Source: Takakia lepidozioides (taxonomy: Eukaryota > Streptophyta > Takakiopsida > Takakiales > Takakiaceae). From it: 64,000 nucleotides of DNA. Under the pieces are notes generated by a model, which searched no databases, had not been told where the DNA came from, and saw only the letters and a program-made list of their open reading frames with translations. Shown in pieces: positions 46,920 through 59,905 of the stretch. The stretch spans positions 40,300,001-40,364,000 of the forward strand of contig CM060733.1 of NCBI GenBank assembly GCA_030704615.1, given 5' to 3'. Positions within the stretch are counted from its first letter, which is position 1. Every line of letters starts with the position of its first letter. The translations under genes were made by a program, and so were the position numbers.

Positions 46920-48200
46920 TCTAAAATTTAACATCAATATATGAAGTGTTTGTTTGTTTTGTTTTGTTTTGTTTTGTATTGTAGTGTTGAGATGTCCCAA
47001 ACCGCGAGGCCCTGGCTCTTGTGCTTGGTACCGTTGGAAAGCCCTCGACGAGGAGGGGTGCACGGGCCTGGTCTCACGATTTTTGGACATGCAGGGTGGG
47101 AGATGTGGCATTCCAAGTACTTTGGGTTCCTGGAAATTCACAAAATATAGCAAAATGGGAGCCTCGATGGAAAAGATATCAAGGGAAAGGTCTTCGGGTC
47201 AAATTTGATCGTAGGCTATGTAGAAAAGAAATGCATTTGGACTTAGATGACATTGGACACTTGGGCCAATGGCACAAGCTACCCTAGAGACCAGGCTACC
47301 CTAGAGATGGGAGATATATCAATAATGATTGGATATTATTACTCGATAAATTCATGAAAAAAAAAAAATGGGGCCTTGGCATGGGAGACGGACTTGGATA
47401 CATAGGAGATTGCACATTGGGCTCAGATGGGCCTCCACATAGGAGACACCCTTGGATACATAGATATCGCTTGGGCTTAGATGACAGTGGACACTTGGGC
47501 CTCTACATGGGAGATGCACTTGGGCTTAGATGGGCCTCGACATAGGGGTACATTGGAAATTGCACTTGGTCTTAAATTTCAATTTTTCACACATGGGCCA
47601 ATAGTAGAGGCTATCCTAGAGGTTGCACTTGGGCTTGGACATGAGAGATGTCCTTAGATACATAGGAGATTGCACTTGGGCCAACGGCATAGGCTACCCT
47701 AGTCAATATATGAAGCCAGTGTTTGGTTTGTTTTGTAGATTTGAGATGTCCCAAACTGCGGGCCCCACCCTGAGTGCTTGGTCCCGTTGGAAAGCCCTCC
47801 ACGAGGAGGGGTGCTTGGTTTCACGATTTTTGGACCTATGGTGTGGGAGATGTGAAATTTCAAGTACTTTGGGTTGTTGGAAATTCACGAAAAATTGCAA
47901 AGTGGGCATTCCTGGGACAATGGTTGGAGCCTCGACATGGGAGATATTAAGGGAAAGGTCTCTGGTTCAAATCTGGTCGTAGGCTATGTGGAAAAAAAAT
48001 GCATTTGGACTTAGATGACATTGGACACAGACTACCCTATTGACGGGAGACATATCAATAATGATTGGATATTACTACTCAATAAATTCATGAAAAAATT
48101 AACATGGGGCCTTGACATGGGAGAGGATACATAGGAGATTGCACACTGGGCTTAGATGGGCCTCGACATAGCAGCCAGTGATATATATAGGATTAATATA
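46920..48200. repeat. Direct duplication of about 750 bp with minisatellite
   Basis: A block starting atatatgaag...gtttg, followed by gatgtcccaaaccgcgaggccc and cctcgacgaggagg, appears at about 46937 and again at 47706. The block tcaataatgattggatatta recurs at about 47309 and 48054. Between and after are shorter repeats of cacttgggcttagatgggcctc. A (TTTTG)n run lies at 46955-46980. No protein family is visible, and it could be a non-coding transposon interior. Confidence 0.7.
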
Positions 48201-49294
48201 AACTTTTAACTCTTTCACCAAATTCCAATTTCTGAATCACATTACATTGTTGCTCATTTTGTTCATGTTACAATATTCTTTAAACATTAGTTCACTCATG
48301 TACCACACTTTGTAACTAAACAAACATCCAACTTCATTTTAGTATATCGATTTCCACATGGGCCGCGACATAAGAGACGCACTTGGATACATAAGGGATT
48401 GTACCTCGACTTAGATGACACTGGACACTTGGGCCGACGGCACATGCTACCCTAGTATGCATGCATGATATGTTATTATGGAACTTGGGTGTGGACGTGT
48501 GGTTTAGTTTGCAAGACATCATTATTGAGGTTACATTAAGCTCAAATGTGTAAATTTGATATGTAAGGTCTGGGTGGTAGTATGATGAAGCATATGTCTC
48601 ATGGTTGTGGTTCAGCGGAGTGTTGGGTATATTGGTTATGTGACAAGTAGGTTCATCAATGATATTTAGTTACCATTGGAATGTTAGGTTGTAGATTCTA
48701 GAGTAGCGAAGTTGCAAAAAATTCGAATGGTGACACTGAGACCTAAAAGCTAATTAGTGTAATTTACATACTTTTGCTGGACAATCTGGGCTGTAGAGCA
48801 TGGCCCTGCTTCATCAGCCATATAAGGAATTCAAGTGAAACTACAAATGCAATGTTGCAGAATTTTGTTAATAACATATGCGCCCTGGCAGGCCTACTAG
48901 TTCCGAGTAATTAGAATGAATTTGCTTGATTGCTCCAGTGCTAATTGTGAGTTTTCTACGTCCTCCATCTTGAGGAGGCTATATTAGAAAGCTAAAAGTA
49001 AACAAAATGAGGACACTACTTGAGACAGACATAAGAAACTTAGAGAATGCACTCTGAGATGAACACTAAGCCTGAATTCTGATTAGATGGACACGCAATA
49101 TATACATAGGAGACCTCCGTGAGATGCAGCTCTTGCTACCATATCAACGGCACTATTCTCGAAGTCACACCTATCTACGAGAGAAAGTTAAGGTAAAACT
49201 AATAACTAACGCAAGTTGCATCCCAACTACCCTAGCGGTGGCAGCTCCGAAACTGAAGCACCATCGGCTGACTTCTCCGAAACTCAAGCGCTGA

Positions 49295-49749
49295 TCACGG
49301 AGACTGAAGCTCAGCCTTGGTCACTCTTTGTTGACACTCCCCTTGCTCAAGGTTGAGTTCTCTCAGTCCCAATATTCTCATGCATTTGGAGTGTTTGGGT
49401 CCAGGAACTACTTTTGTCAACATGTCGGCTCGCTCCATATCTGCAGTTGGGCAGTACTCGAACAAAACTTCTCCTTCAGCCATCATCTCTCGCACATAAT
49501 GGTGCTGAATGTCTATGTGGTTAGTACTACTGCGATGAATGGGATTCTTGATTAGTTGTCAAACAATATCACAGTTAATCTTTCTTTTTGAACAAATCCA
49601 AGTTCACCAAGAAAAGTTCGTAACCACATGGCCTCTCGGGTAGCTTGGGAGGCCGCCATATTCTCAGCTTCAGTAGTAGACAATGCTACTGTTGGTTGTC
49701 TTCGCGACGACCAACAGAGCCACGGGTAGGAAGATAAAGGGAGAAGCAA
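49295..49749 (-). pseudogene. Copia RNase H end and start of 3' LTR
   Basis: Minus strand. WSSRRQPTVALSTTEAE is the copia RNase H signature, followed by REAMWLRTFLGELGF. A small deletion and frame change come near 49560, then NPIHRSSTNHIDIQHHYV and ERADMLTKVVPGPKH, the copia C-terminus. A purine tract AAGGGGAG (49337-49344) precedes TGTCAACAAAG at 49336, the likely start of the 3' LTR, which runs leftward. Homology upstream of WSSRRQ stops near 49715, the edge of the rearrangement. Confidence 0.85.
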
Positions 49750-50486
49750 GGACTGAGAAAGGGGATTCTTGGAAGCACTTCACGGGGAGGACTTCTTGGT
49801 CATGCAGGAGAAGGGATCGGGCGGAGAGTAAGAATGGAAGCAAAGATGGAGAGCACGGTGAAGGAGGAGAGATGATTAGTAGATGCTTGTTATATGCAAA
49901 GCTGTAGTGATATTGTAGAGCAGATTAGAGACACAATGGCTTCGGCCTGATACCTGATAAATCATAATCTGATACTTATACGATACAATCACACTGTGTA
50001 GAGAGATCTGAGTGAAGCTGTGGAATGAATGATGAGTTGATGGAATCCGATAGATTGATGAAGCAAACTGATACTTAAATTATCACTAGTAAGGTAGCTA
50101 ACATGAATGCGGAAAGGAAAACAAATAGGAAACACCCCCATGATACACTAGTTGTAGGTCATGACTGATTGTTCTGAGCGGGCTGAGTACTTAGAGATTT
50201 CCAACTCTTCTATCTTGGAGTTTCCGCCTCGGATAGCGAAGGGATGGGTGAGTAAAAGCCGCGCGACATTTGGCGACCATACTGGGGAACTGAGTCATTA
50301 ACAACCAGATGTGACAGGCATCTGGTGGGATCATGGTGGTTGGACCATTAAAGAATTTGAAGTGAATCAAATTCCCTGTGGAACGAAGGAAGAAAGATTG
50401 TCCAAACAATTCTTTCAAAGGTTCTTGGAATTGCCAGACGGTTGTAAGGAAAATATTCTTAAGCGAGTGCATGATGCTGATCCGGA

Positions 50487-51581
50487 ATGGGGTCTGGAGA
50501 AAGGAGCGTCATCTATGATAAGCGTACTTGTAAGCTGTATGCAAATCAGGGAAGGGGACCTCTTATGATGACTGGAATGAGAGAGGGAAACCTTTGGAAA
50601 CTGCAAATCAAAGTGATTACGGGAGAATCTCTGCAAGCAAACATGGTATTGTCGACGGATAATATTCAAGCAAATGTGGCGGTGACAATTGGGGGAGCAA
50701 GTCTTCAAAGGTGGCATGATCGACTTGGACACATCAGTGTCGACATGATTAAACAAATGGAGAAAACACAGATCGTCGATGGTATGAAAATACTGAACCC
50801 TAATGCAGATCTGGAGTTCTGTGAAGGTTGTGCCATGGGCAAGAATCACAGAGTTGCGTTTCCAGTAAATGAAGAACGTGAGAGGATTCAGACTCCTGGA
50901 GAGTTCTACCATGCTGATGTGTGTACAATGAATGTAGACTCGCATGGAGGTTCCAAACATTTTGTCATGTTTAAAGATGATCATAGCAGCTATAAGATCT
51001 TGTATTGCATGAAAACAAAAGGAGAAGTTCTCAAGTTCTTCAAGCAGCTGTGTGTGGAATCGGTGATAGAGACAGGACATACAGTGAGAAAGCTTAGAAG
51101 CGACAGAGGAGGAGAATTCTTGAGCGCAAAATTTAAGACTTTCTTTGAAGAAAATGGAATTCGGCAGGAACTTTTAGCGCCATATTCCCCAGAGCAAAAT
51201 GGTGTCATCGAAAGGGACAATAGGACTCTGGTTGAAAGAGTTAGATGTATGCTGCAAGCAAAAGGTCTCAGTCCTAATTTCTGGGCAGAAGCTGCCACTA
51301 CAACTGCATACACCCTAAATCGAACGGGAACCAGGGTGTTGAATGGGAAAACACCTTTGGAGGCCTGGAATGGGAAGAAACCTGACATCAACCATCTACG
51401 AGTGTTTGGTAGCATGGCATATTCACATGTACCCAAAGAGCTGAGAAAAAAATTGGATGCCAAGAGCAAAAAGTGTATATTTCTTGGTTACAGTGTGGAA
51501 TCTAAGGCGTATCGGCTATGGGATATTGAGAAGCAGCACATAGTCATCAGCCGTGATGTGTTAGTAGATGAGAAGGCCTGA
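50487..51581 (+). pseudogene. Copia GAG-pre-integrase and integrase, inverted
   Basis: Plus strand, 364 open codons: VIYDKRTCKLYANQGRGPL, the pre-integrase zinc region (RWHDRLGHISVDMI, CEGCAMGKNHR), and the integrase core with DVCTMNVDSHGG, LRSDRGGEFLSAKF and APYSPEQNGVIERDNRTLVE, carrying the D, D and E. It ends with SMAYSHVPKELRKKLDAKS and ISRDVLVDEKA. The segment is fully open, so little decayed. It faces opposite to the RNase H (left) and RT (right) pieces, which are both on the minus strand. Confidence 0.88.
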
Positions 51582-52455
51582 AACAACTATCTCATCGCTA
51601 GTTCGTGAATATTGAAGCCATAGATTCTTGATTCCTGGAGGTATCGCAAAAATCCGATTTACAGCTCTCCAATGCTCTTCCTTTGGATCATTCATAAACT
51701 GACTCACAATCCCTACTGCAGTAGCAAGATCGAGTCTTGTTGCTATCATCGCATACATGAGAATTCCCACGGCCTCTCTGTATGGAAAATTTTGATCAGA
51801 TGCATCACAACTTGCTTCTGTTCCCAATTCACAAGTCCTTGACAATCTAACATTCGCGTCAAGGGGTGTACTTAGTGATCTGCAATTTTGCATCCCAAAA
51901 TGACGCAACAACTCCTCTATGTACCTTGTTTGCCCAAGACTAATGGATTTTCTCTCCCTATCACGGACGACTTGAATCCCTAGACAATATTCCAACTCCC
52001 CCAAGTCTTTCATTTTGAATTCAAGAGATAGAAAAAGTCTTCACCGCATTTATAGCCTTCATATCTTTGCTTAGAATGAGTAGGTCATCCACGTAAATTG
52101 CGATGAATACTATCGTACCTCCATTTTTTGTCATCACATAGATGCTTTGGTCTGACTTGCACCTCGTGAAACCGCTCCTCTTGAGGAGCTTGTCAATTCT
52201 CATATTCCAAACACTCCGAGACTGCTTAAGCCCATATATGGCCTTTCTAAGTTTGCAAACAAGCTTCTCTCGATTTGTAACTTCGTAGCCGTTGGGCTGC
52301 AGCGTATACACGTCTTCAGTGATCAACTCTCCATTGAGAAATGCACACTTCACTTCCATTTGATGAATTTCCAGGTCTAGCATTGCTCCAAGGGCTAGTA
52401 GTGTGCAGATGGAAGTGAACTTTGCAACGGGGCAAAAGTTTCACTGACGGGTGGG
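51561..52455 (-). pseudogene. Copia reverse transcriptase, 5' part missing
   Basis: Minus strand. ETFA, then after a one-base shift PVAKFTSICTLLALGAM, IHQMEVKCAFLNGEL, the catalytic YVDDLLIL, and MKDLGELEYCLGIQV, SISLGQTRYIEELLRHFGM. The next shift lies near 52020. The reading ends at YSRTSDEIVVSG, where copia normally continues into RNase H (YSDADWAG). Here it meets the end of the inverted integrase at about 51577-51582, around the palindrome AGGCCT. The N-terminal third of RT beyond 52455 is absent. Confidence 0.85.
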
Positions 52456-53664
52456 CTGCCAGATGGAAGGGTCAAAATTTCTATTTCAAAGGTCCCAAGA
52501 TACGCTCCCTGCAGATAAGGGAATGCTGGAAGGAGGTTGCTCTAGGAATTAGGAATTAGGAAATGGCTTGCTGGAGCCCTTTGAATAGGGCTATGGAACG
52601 AAAAGTAGAACAAGTGATAGAAAAACTCTTCAAAAATGCACCAATCACTGACACGCAAACCTCCATCGGAAACAAAGCTGTATACAACAGTGAGATCAGC
52701 TCGATAGATCATCACATGCGATGGCATTCTTGGGGGGCACTTGTATAACTACATCCAAGAATTGCTTGGCATTTCTCGGTCCTGCCTCTACCTGGGCATT
52801 TACCCGATTCTTGGATGCAACATCGACCCTGACAATGTTTTCTGTTTGCAAATCCTCAGGGTGTTGTGCAGCATTTCAATCCGCACTACTCATTCCCTCG
52901 TTCCGACATCCCTTTCCTTTAAAGCTGGACCTGTAGCCGCAGTGGCATCTGCATAATCCACAAAAGCTGTACTCCCACTCGCTTCTTTGCCTCTAGCTTT
53001 GGAGACCCAGTCCGTCCCTCAAGCAAGATATGTTTTTCTCAGCTTTGAAGCCACTGACCCTATCTTCATTATTCTCAAGCTGCGTACCAAAAAGATAGAG
53101 ACCGTGATGCCGTTGATGAACATTGCACCATTCATTCCCACACATGATGTGCCTGTGGGTTGTGCACTCGATGATCGGCGCCCAAGCTCGATCCTTAAGT
53201 ACGATGATGGGCTACTTAGATCATTCTTGAAGATTTTGGAGTTTACAAGTTCTTGATCCTTGCTCCAAAAGCCCGTGATATTCAAAGTACTCTCCTCAAG
53301 ATGCAAAACCCATCCACGAGGCAAGAGCTGGTAATTGGAAGTCAAATTTACATGTGCACGCAGACGCAAATACAGACAGTCTCCCCCGTAGTTTCTCTCT
53401 GGAAAGGCAGTTTGTGATCTCGAGTATGGTGATCTAAGTTTCTGGGTCTGTGTCAAGTCGAGCGAATTCTAGACATTGGGTCCGATCTTCGTGAATGAAA
53501 GCGGATCTTCACAAATTGCCTACGATTGCTCGTCTCTTTCATGAGCTCGCTCTAATTTCGCACAGATTGCACTACATTCAGATGATATATCTGTCCAGAT
53601 GAAACACTGTATCTTGCTGGAGTTCATGACCAAATAAACTCGATGGGTTGGGTATAATGAGCAG

Positions 53665-53996
53665 AATATGCGCACACACGGGGAGCAACACCAAAGGGTG
53701 ATGTCTACAGCTTTGGAGTCCTGATGCTGGAGTTTCTGACCAGGAAAAAACCCAGCAGCATTCTGGTCAGTGAGGGCGTGAAAATCTCACAGTGGGTGCG
53801 GCAAGCATTGGCGAAGCCAGAGCTGGGGAGGCAAGTTCTTGATGTGAAACTGCTGAAGACCACAGGTTATAATGACAAGCAGCTGCTGCAGCTGATGGAT
53901 GTGGCCATGCTTTGCACACACGAGGTGCCCGACAGACGCCCCTCCATGCAGGACGTGCTGAAGGTGCTCACTGGAATCCAGCAACAGCAGCGGTGA
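53665..53996 (+). pseudogene. Receptor-like kinase C-lobe, orphan last exon
   Basis: After an acceptor (gagcag|aatatg) the frame reads YAHTRGATPKGDVYSFGVLM, kinase subdomains VIb/VIII to IX, then LEFLTRKKPSS and MDVAMLCTHEVPDRRPSMQD, the subdomain XI signature of LRR receptor-like kinases, ending QQQQR. The upstream 1.2 kb shows no catalytic HRD or DFG, no ATP-binding loop, membrane segment or LRRs. It is therefore either the last exon of a gene with a very long intron or, more likely, a truncated copy. The open, well-preserved frame argues for recent origin or continued use. Confidence 0.7.
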
Positions 53997-53999
53997 AGT

Positions 54000-56370
54000 G
54001 GGTTCTCGTTTCTTCCTCTGCTCGAGCTCCTTCGAGCAAAGAAAAAGCAGTGCCCTGACATTTGAATCGAAGACCAGCGTCTTATATCTCTCACGCCATG
54101 TTTCTGGAAACAGATCCTGTAAGAAACCCACAATCTCATGTGGATTCGGTGGATTTGGTCTGGATTTGGGTTGCAGCCAAGCCTACTCAAAGTACTTGGA
54201 GTTTCTCTGTTGGTTTGGAGTTGCAAGGGACAAAAGCTCAGTAATTCAGGACTGAGCTGTGCTGTCTGTTTATTTCAGGTCTCATGTGACAAGCTTAGTG
54301 CTTGTGAACCGCGGGCTGCAGTGTGTTCTTTGTTTCCTACTCTTTATGCAAGGTATGTTGTTTGAAAGGGCTGACCCTATCACTTCTAGCCTGAGGTGAT
54401 GTTTAGGTCCATGACAACGAACATTAAACTTAACATCCAAATGCGAGAAGCTTCGATTTCTTGTTGCGGCGCATGCCTCGAGGCAGATATGTAGCTCCAT
54501 TCCTGCCCACAACATTGCTGCTACAAGACTTGTGTCTATCCCCACGCTGAAATGACTGTGGTCTCAAAGCCTGGCTTCCCCTTGCAGCATGTGTCTAGCC
54601 CAGCCATAAGTAGGAAAAGTGTGGAAGGTAGTGTGCCCATGGGAATGATATGTTTCAAGAGGAATACTTATTCATAGCCCAGGAGAATTTAAACTTTCGC
54701 AAAGTATCTCATTGGAAGACAACAGAAAGAATCATTCATACCCTGTGGGCATGTGGGCAAAGGAAAGTGGATGCCGAGGCTAGACTGGGAAGACTCTTTT
54801 TTCTGGTATGTTGACAGCATCACGGCAATCCAAGTGTTTGGGTGCCTGGACTAGTAGGTGTATAATTCCTCCATATTGAAGGGAATGACTTCCGTGTGTT
54901 CACTGATAGACTGTGCAGATGTGCGAGTTGAGATGTGGTCATTCAAATTGCAGCTGTATCTATGTTTATATCTCAACGAATCTATCACTGAACTCTACCT
55001 ACATTGCAATATGACGAACTGTTGCCTGGTTTGGAACCCAGCAAGAATTCTTAAAATCTGGGATTGCCAAATGATCTTCAAGAATGCCCTGGCTAATTCA
55101 CATCGCAGTCTCATATCCTTGTTTATGAATTCAACCATGATTTTATGGACAGAACCATTGCACTCTTGTTATAAATATATAGATGTATACCTGACAGTCC
55201 ACTGTACACACGAAAATCTATTTACATGAGATTTTTGGTGGTTTAAGAGCCAGTTTGATCTCTAGAACCATTGGCTCAGTGTCACCTATCCTCAGCAAGG
55301 CTGTGTATGGCAACCACCGCGGGTAAATTATCCACAGGCAGCCATGTATGAACACTGTTGGATCACCAGCCCCAATGATACACTTCAGTTCTCAACATAT
55401 AATTTTAATATAACGCACTATAGTATTTGGCTCGACCTTGTATGGACCTTGCACTAACAGAATGCCGATGAAGTCAGGCTTGCCAGCATGTGCAGTGTGG
55501 CTGTCCACAGCCTTTGACACCGGGTTACGGATCTCGATTGCCACAGTATGTGTGAGCCCTTAGCTACATATGCGAAGGCAGATGGCTTGGCAGATGGCTT
55601 GCTCACAGTCAGAAGGCTCTGCAAGGCCGTAGACTGTTGATCCTAAGCTGTGGCAGTCAAGCTAACATGCACACTGATACAAGCATTCTAACTAACTCTG
55701 TGATACTACATACTTATTGGTAATGAAAGCACAGAGGTCAAAAGAAAATAACCTCATTTGAAGTGGTCCTTTCCCGCAAGTATTGACTCCCAAGGAAATG
55801 GCCTTGCTGAAACATGTAATATGGGCACTTGTGCTTGGTTCGGCAGTATTGTCTAGCATGACAATACTGCTTCTAAAGAGTAGTCCTGTTAAACATATGT
55901 GACACAGTTCATATCCAAGCCACCACCACGATCTGGCCATGTAACCCTTCAAGAAAGATCACCATGACACAATGACACCATGACGCGAAGCCAAATGACC
56001 AAGTGATAGGATTCCAAATGGCACCTTGAGCCAGAAGTGCCTTGAAACTCATTTTCTTCAACTAATTGCTTGGAACTTATACCTATCTATCCTGGACAAA
56101 GTGGTTGACCTACAAGAACAGAAGGGGAATTGCAACCTGATGTAGCCTGACTCCAACAGTCCAACCAGTTTAATTAAACTTTACAAAGCTCGTGGTGATC
56201 TACTTATCCAAAATGCTCCCCCTCCATAGGTGACTCGGTAAGTCTGCACTGGGCAAGAACCCTCTTTCAAAAAACTTCTCTCTGTGGTCGAATCAAGCCA
56301 CAGTTGGACAAAGTTCGGGGATGCAGGAGTGGTCGCCTCCGTGTGCACGCCAACTGCAACCCGATAACAA
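54000..56370. other. No gene recognised
   Basis: Unique-looking sequence without recognisable exons or element ends. A 123-codon plus-strand frame at 54858-55229 is Cys/Leu/Tyr-rich with no motif, and I treat it as chance. Confidence 0.45.
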
Positions 56371-56372
56371 CT

Positions 56373-56927
56373 TCAAACAACCTCAAACTCGTTGTCTTTC
56401 AAATGAGCAACGAACTTAACCTTCCGCCCCTCGATCTCTGTATCAAACTGCACTTTGTAAGGTAGAGTGGCCGACACCAGCTTTCCCTTCCATGTACCTA
56501 GAACATCCTTAACTTCGCCTTCCAATCCATCAAGCTCAAACTCTGGAACCTTTGGTATGTGAAAAACCTTCGCTGGACCCTTCACTCGTACTCTGCTACC
56601 GACCCCGACTTTCTGCTCTCCTCCCTCACTGGATAGAGCACCTCCGACCACCTCTGCAGCAACTTCAGATACGACGTTGCGTTCCCCCCTCCTCCTGACA
56701 GGAGCTTTCTTTGTCAAAGGGAAAAAATTTCCAAGTGGGGATGCCGAGAGAGCAACGGATATCTGCGTTGGCAATGCGCTTTGGAGCAGGCTGCACCTTT
56801 GGGCGGCCGCGCGTCGAGGGAAACATGAAACCTGAGAGCACGAAACAGAGGGAGAACACATCCTGGAACTGCAGGAGAGGAGAGGTGGAGCAATGGCAGC
56901 AGACAATTGCCACCCTTGTGAACTCAT
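56373..56927 (-). CDS. FTRV: Ferredoxin-thioredoxin reductase variable subunit precursor
   Basis: Intronless, 184 aa from ATG 56927 (MSSQGWQLSAAIAPP). The same frame offers earlier ATGs at 57011 and 57041, but the chosen one gives the usual precursor length. The first 100 residues are Ser/Ala/Arg-rich with few acids, a chloroplast transit peptide. The C-terminal 75 residues are the SH3-like FTR variable domain: VGVGSRVRVKGPAKVFHIPK, LEGEVKDVLGTWKGKLVSA, LPYKVQF and FVAHLKDNEFEVV. This small subunit caps the catalytic Fe-S subunit. Together they pass electrons from photoreduced ferredoxin to thioredoxins in the stroma. Identification is firm. Confidence 0.93.
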   Translation of the reverse strand: MSSQGWQLSAAIAPPLLSCSSRMCSPSVSCSQVSCFPRRAAAQRCSLLQSALPTQISVALSASPLGNFFPLTKKAPVRRRGERNVVSEVAAEVVGGALSSEGGEQKVGVGSRVRVKGPAKVFHIPKVPEFELDGLEGEVKDVLGTWKGKLVSATLPYKVQFDTEIEGRKVKFVAHLKDNEFEVV

Positions 56928-57044
56928 CGTGGATGGAGGCACAAGACCCGGGTGTGGGACTACTAGAGATGGTGAACCCTGTGGCAGGAGAACACATAAG
57001 CAGGTCGCCATACCAATGTATAATGCTCTATCGAGGAACAAAGG

Positions 57045-59905
57045 CGTTCAGGTTAACGAATATCAGAAAGGAGCCAAAGACCTGGAGAGAAACGTTGCCT
57101 ACCTCAAGACGATGCCTCAAGCGAGGACGAGCCTACATTGCATGCCGAAGGCAAAGAAACTTCCTTGGGACTAAAAAAACCTCGAAATGCTTCAGATCCG
57201 CCCACAATTCTCTGCCCAACAGAGGCAGGGCCTTCGAGAATCACGACCCAGTTCTCGAGCCGTGAAGCGTCCTTCCACACACACACAGGGAGGAGGACAG
57301 ACATGAAGCTCCTCACCGGTCGCTCCTAGCCAAGTACGGGGAACACGTTCCCATTCAAACCCGGCTCTCCCAATAATTTCTAAAATCTAGACCTGTAGAT
57401 CTGTACAATTGGTCATCCCACCGCTCAGGGAGGAAGCCAAGAAAACTTCCACAAGGGATCTGTATGGTGCTTCTTCCTCCTCGCCTCAGTCCTTGTCTCG
57501 ATCCTTGAGTAAGTTATCTCCACGGCCCTAAGGGCTCGTGCAGGCTTATCATTGCCTAAATGATACGAGCCAATCTCTTCCCGACCTTTGACAGTTCCCC
57601 CGAACGAACAATCCTGCTTCATCCCTACGTAACTTATCTCCCACCATCTTGCCATCATTCTGTCTCTTCATCTTCTTTGGAGAGTTGCTGTTACTGTCCT
57701 AATAACAAGCAGTCTTTTCAGATTGGTCCAAGGCCAAGTATAGACAAAACTCTTTGAAGCTAGAGACTGAAGCTCAGCCATCAATCCTCACTTGTTAGTT
57801 GCTTGGACTTGCACGGGTGCAGCTTCCTGATGAGAGGAAATGATGTGTCCACTGCCCAAAGCAAGGGTTCTGTACGGGAAATTGATTGTTCATCCTTGGT
57901 CATATCTATTTATTGCAATTTTGCTGTGACAGCTTTTCTTTCTGTGAATTGCAAACTCAATACTCAATAGTTGCTGATGAGCCGCACTTTTAGGTCTCAG
58001 CCACTACGTAAGGAGGGTCTAACAGACAACCACCCCTGGATCTGTGTATAGACTGCATTGGGCACCTTCAAGGTGTGCAGTTTTTTTCTGAATTCTCTGC
58101 GATCAAGCAACCTACCATGGTCACTCCAAAATCCCACCATCCATGTACTGTTATCGGTGAGGGGCTAACAGTGAGCCAGAAAGAGCTTGCTGCCTTCAGC
58201 ATGGGCTATTGCGCTGTACCAAAAAGCTCTTGCCATGGCCAGAGCACCTTTAGCTGTTGGAATGTCACCATCACCTTACTTACCACATTTCTTTCGCTTG
58301 ACCTGCACAAGAATGGACTTTTGATTAGCAGCAAATGAACATGACAATGACGTGTGCCTTCTGTCTGTCTTTTGTTGTGTAAAAATCTGGACATACTATT
58401 GACATCCATGCGACACATTCAGACATGACCACGTGGTCCAACTTTAAAAAAATAAAAAATAAAAAGAAACAGGGGACAGGGCCCTGGAAGACTTTATTAA
58501 ATAAAAGCGAGGAAAAAACCAGCTTTCAAGTCATAAGAGACAAACAGAGCAATGTTCAGTAAAAGTTGTCTGTAACAAAGAAAAACTTTTCTTCATGTGT
58601 TCCAGGATAAAAAATTCGAAACCATTTCAGTGGGACATTCCGTCCAGGTAGGGTAGGGTAACAATCTAATTGTGGAACTGCTATAAGTCTCCACTAGAGA
58701 TAGTACTTCATTTTCAAGAGTAAGGTTTCCAGTAGCTGGCAACATACACCAAGAAAGTTGGAGGAGCAGAGATTCTCCGTTTGAACATTGCGGTATCAGA
58801 CAATTAGCTGCAGACAATTAGCTGCAGCCACAGTATTGGTATGGGCGGCCTAAAGTTGGATGTGAATGTTTTGAGCAGGATACTGCAAATGACACAACTT
58901 CAGTATTTTTGCAGTTAGCAATCAAGGGCTTGGGGAATTCAGTGCAAATATAAATTTCTTACCCCAACTATGTATTGTTCATTAATATGTGTACATTCAA
59001 CTTGCTTGTTGAATGATTCTCCCATTCTCTTCTCTCTGCACTCGTACTTCTGCTGGCGATTCTCTCACTTGTTTCTCACACACATACAATATCTAATCTC
59101 ACTAGTGACCAGCAGATTACATGCACCACAGAAATTAGTCCCAATAGGGGAGAGAGAGATTACTAGTAATGGGAAAGGGCAGCAAAGCTGTACACATGTT
59201 TTTGAATTTGTCCCTTCGTCTCTCTCTATCTCTAAACCATGCACACTACTGATTGCACTTGATTTGACAAAATATTTGTCAAAATATGCATATGTAATGC
59301 AAAGGGCTTGCAACATTTTTATTTTATTTGGGAAACCAGGTATACTTATAGATTGGCCCCATACTCAGGCTACTGCTTAGAATTAAACTACGTTGTATTA
59401 TATATACCCGGGTTGGTGACCGGCTGGTATTACAATTGGAATACCACTGGTTGATAACAGTTGGAAAATTCAAAATCCTGCATCTATTGAGAACCTACTG
59501 ATATTAAAATTCTGTGAGTATTCTAATACTATGGAACCGGCTGGTATTGAAAAGTGAAAATATTTCAAGACCAGGACCTGGTTGGTCTTAAAAGAAGTAA
59601 TACCTGCTCAACACTGGTTGAAATCAGAGTGAATTGGTTTAAAACAATATTATTTTACCTGAATCATAAGTCCAGTTGTTTGGATTTGGTCAAATCAGTA
59701 TTGATGCAAATTACTACCTCTATGCTTGAAAAACCCAAGGAATGTACTTCCATTTGGCTTCAAAATAAGGACTCTGTCATGGAATAAGTCAGTGAAATGG
59801 GCGAGCCCGGACATTACCTACTAGACTCTCATAGTCCCCACATCCGTGCAGGTTCTGCACTGACCACCTTCCCCCCTGTCACTCGCAGAAAGACCTGACA
59901 TCCCA
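57045..59905. other. No gene recognised between FTRV and XRCC4
   Basis: It contains the FTRV 5' flank, the XRCC4 3' flank and otherwise unassigned sequence. A short A-rich run is at 58446-58470. Near 59400-59640 an accggctggtatt-like motif recurs three times. No exon series was seen. Confidence 0.45.

Noticed and set aside
46896-47208. Duplicated open frames in the 750-bp repeat as a gene family
   Set aside because: The second copy has indels that break the frame, and neither strand shows a domain.
56711-57265. 184-codon plus-strand frame
   Set aside because: It overlaps the FTRV transit peptide on the other strand and shows no motif; treated as a shadow.
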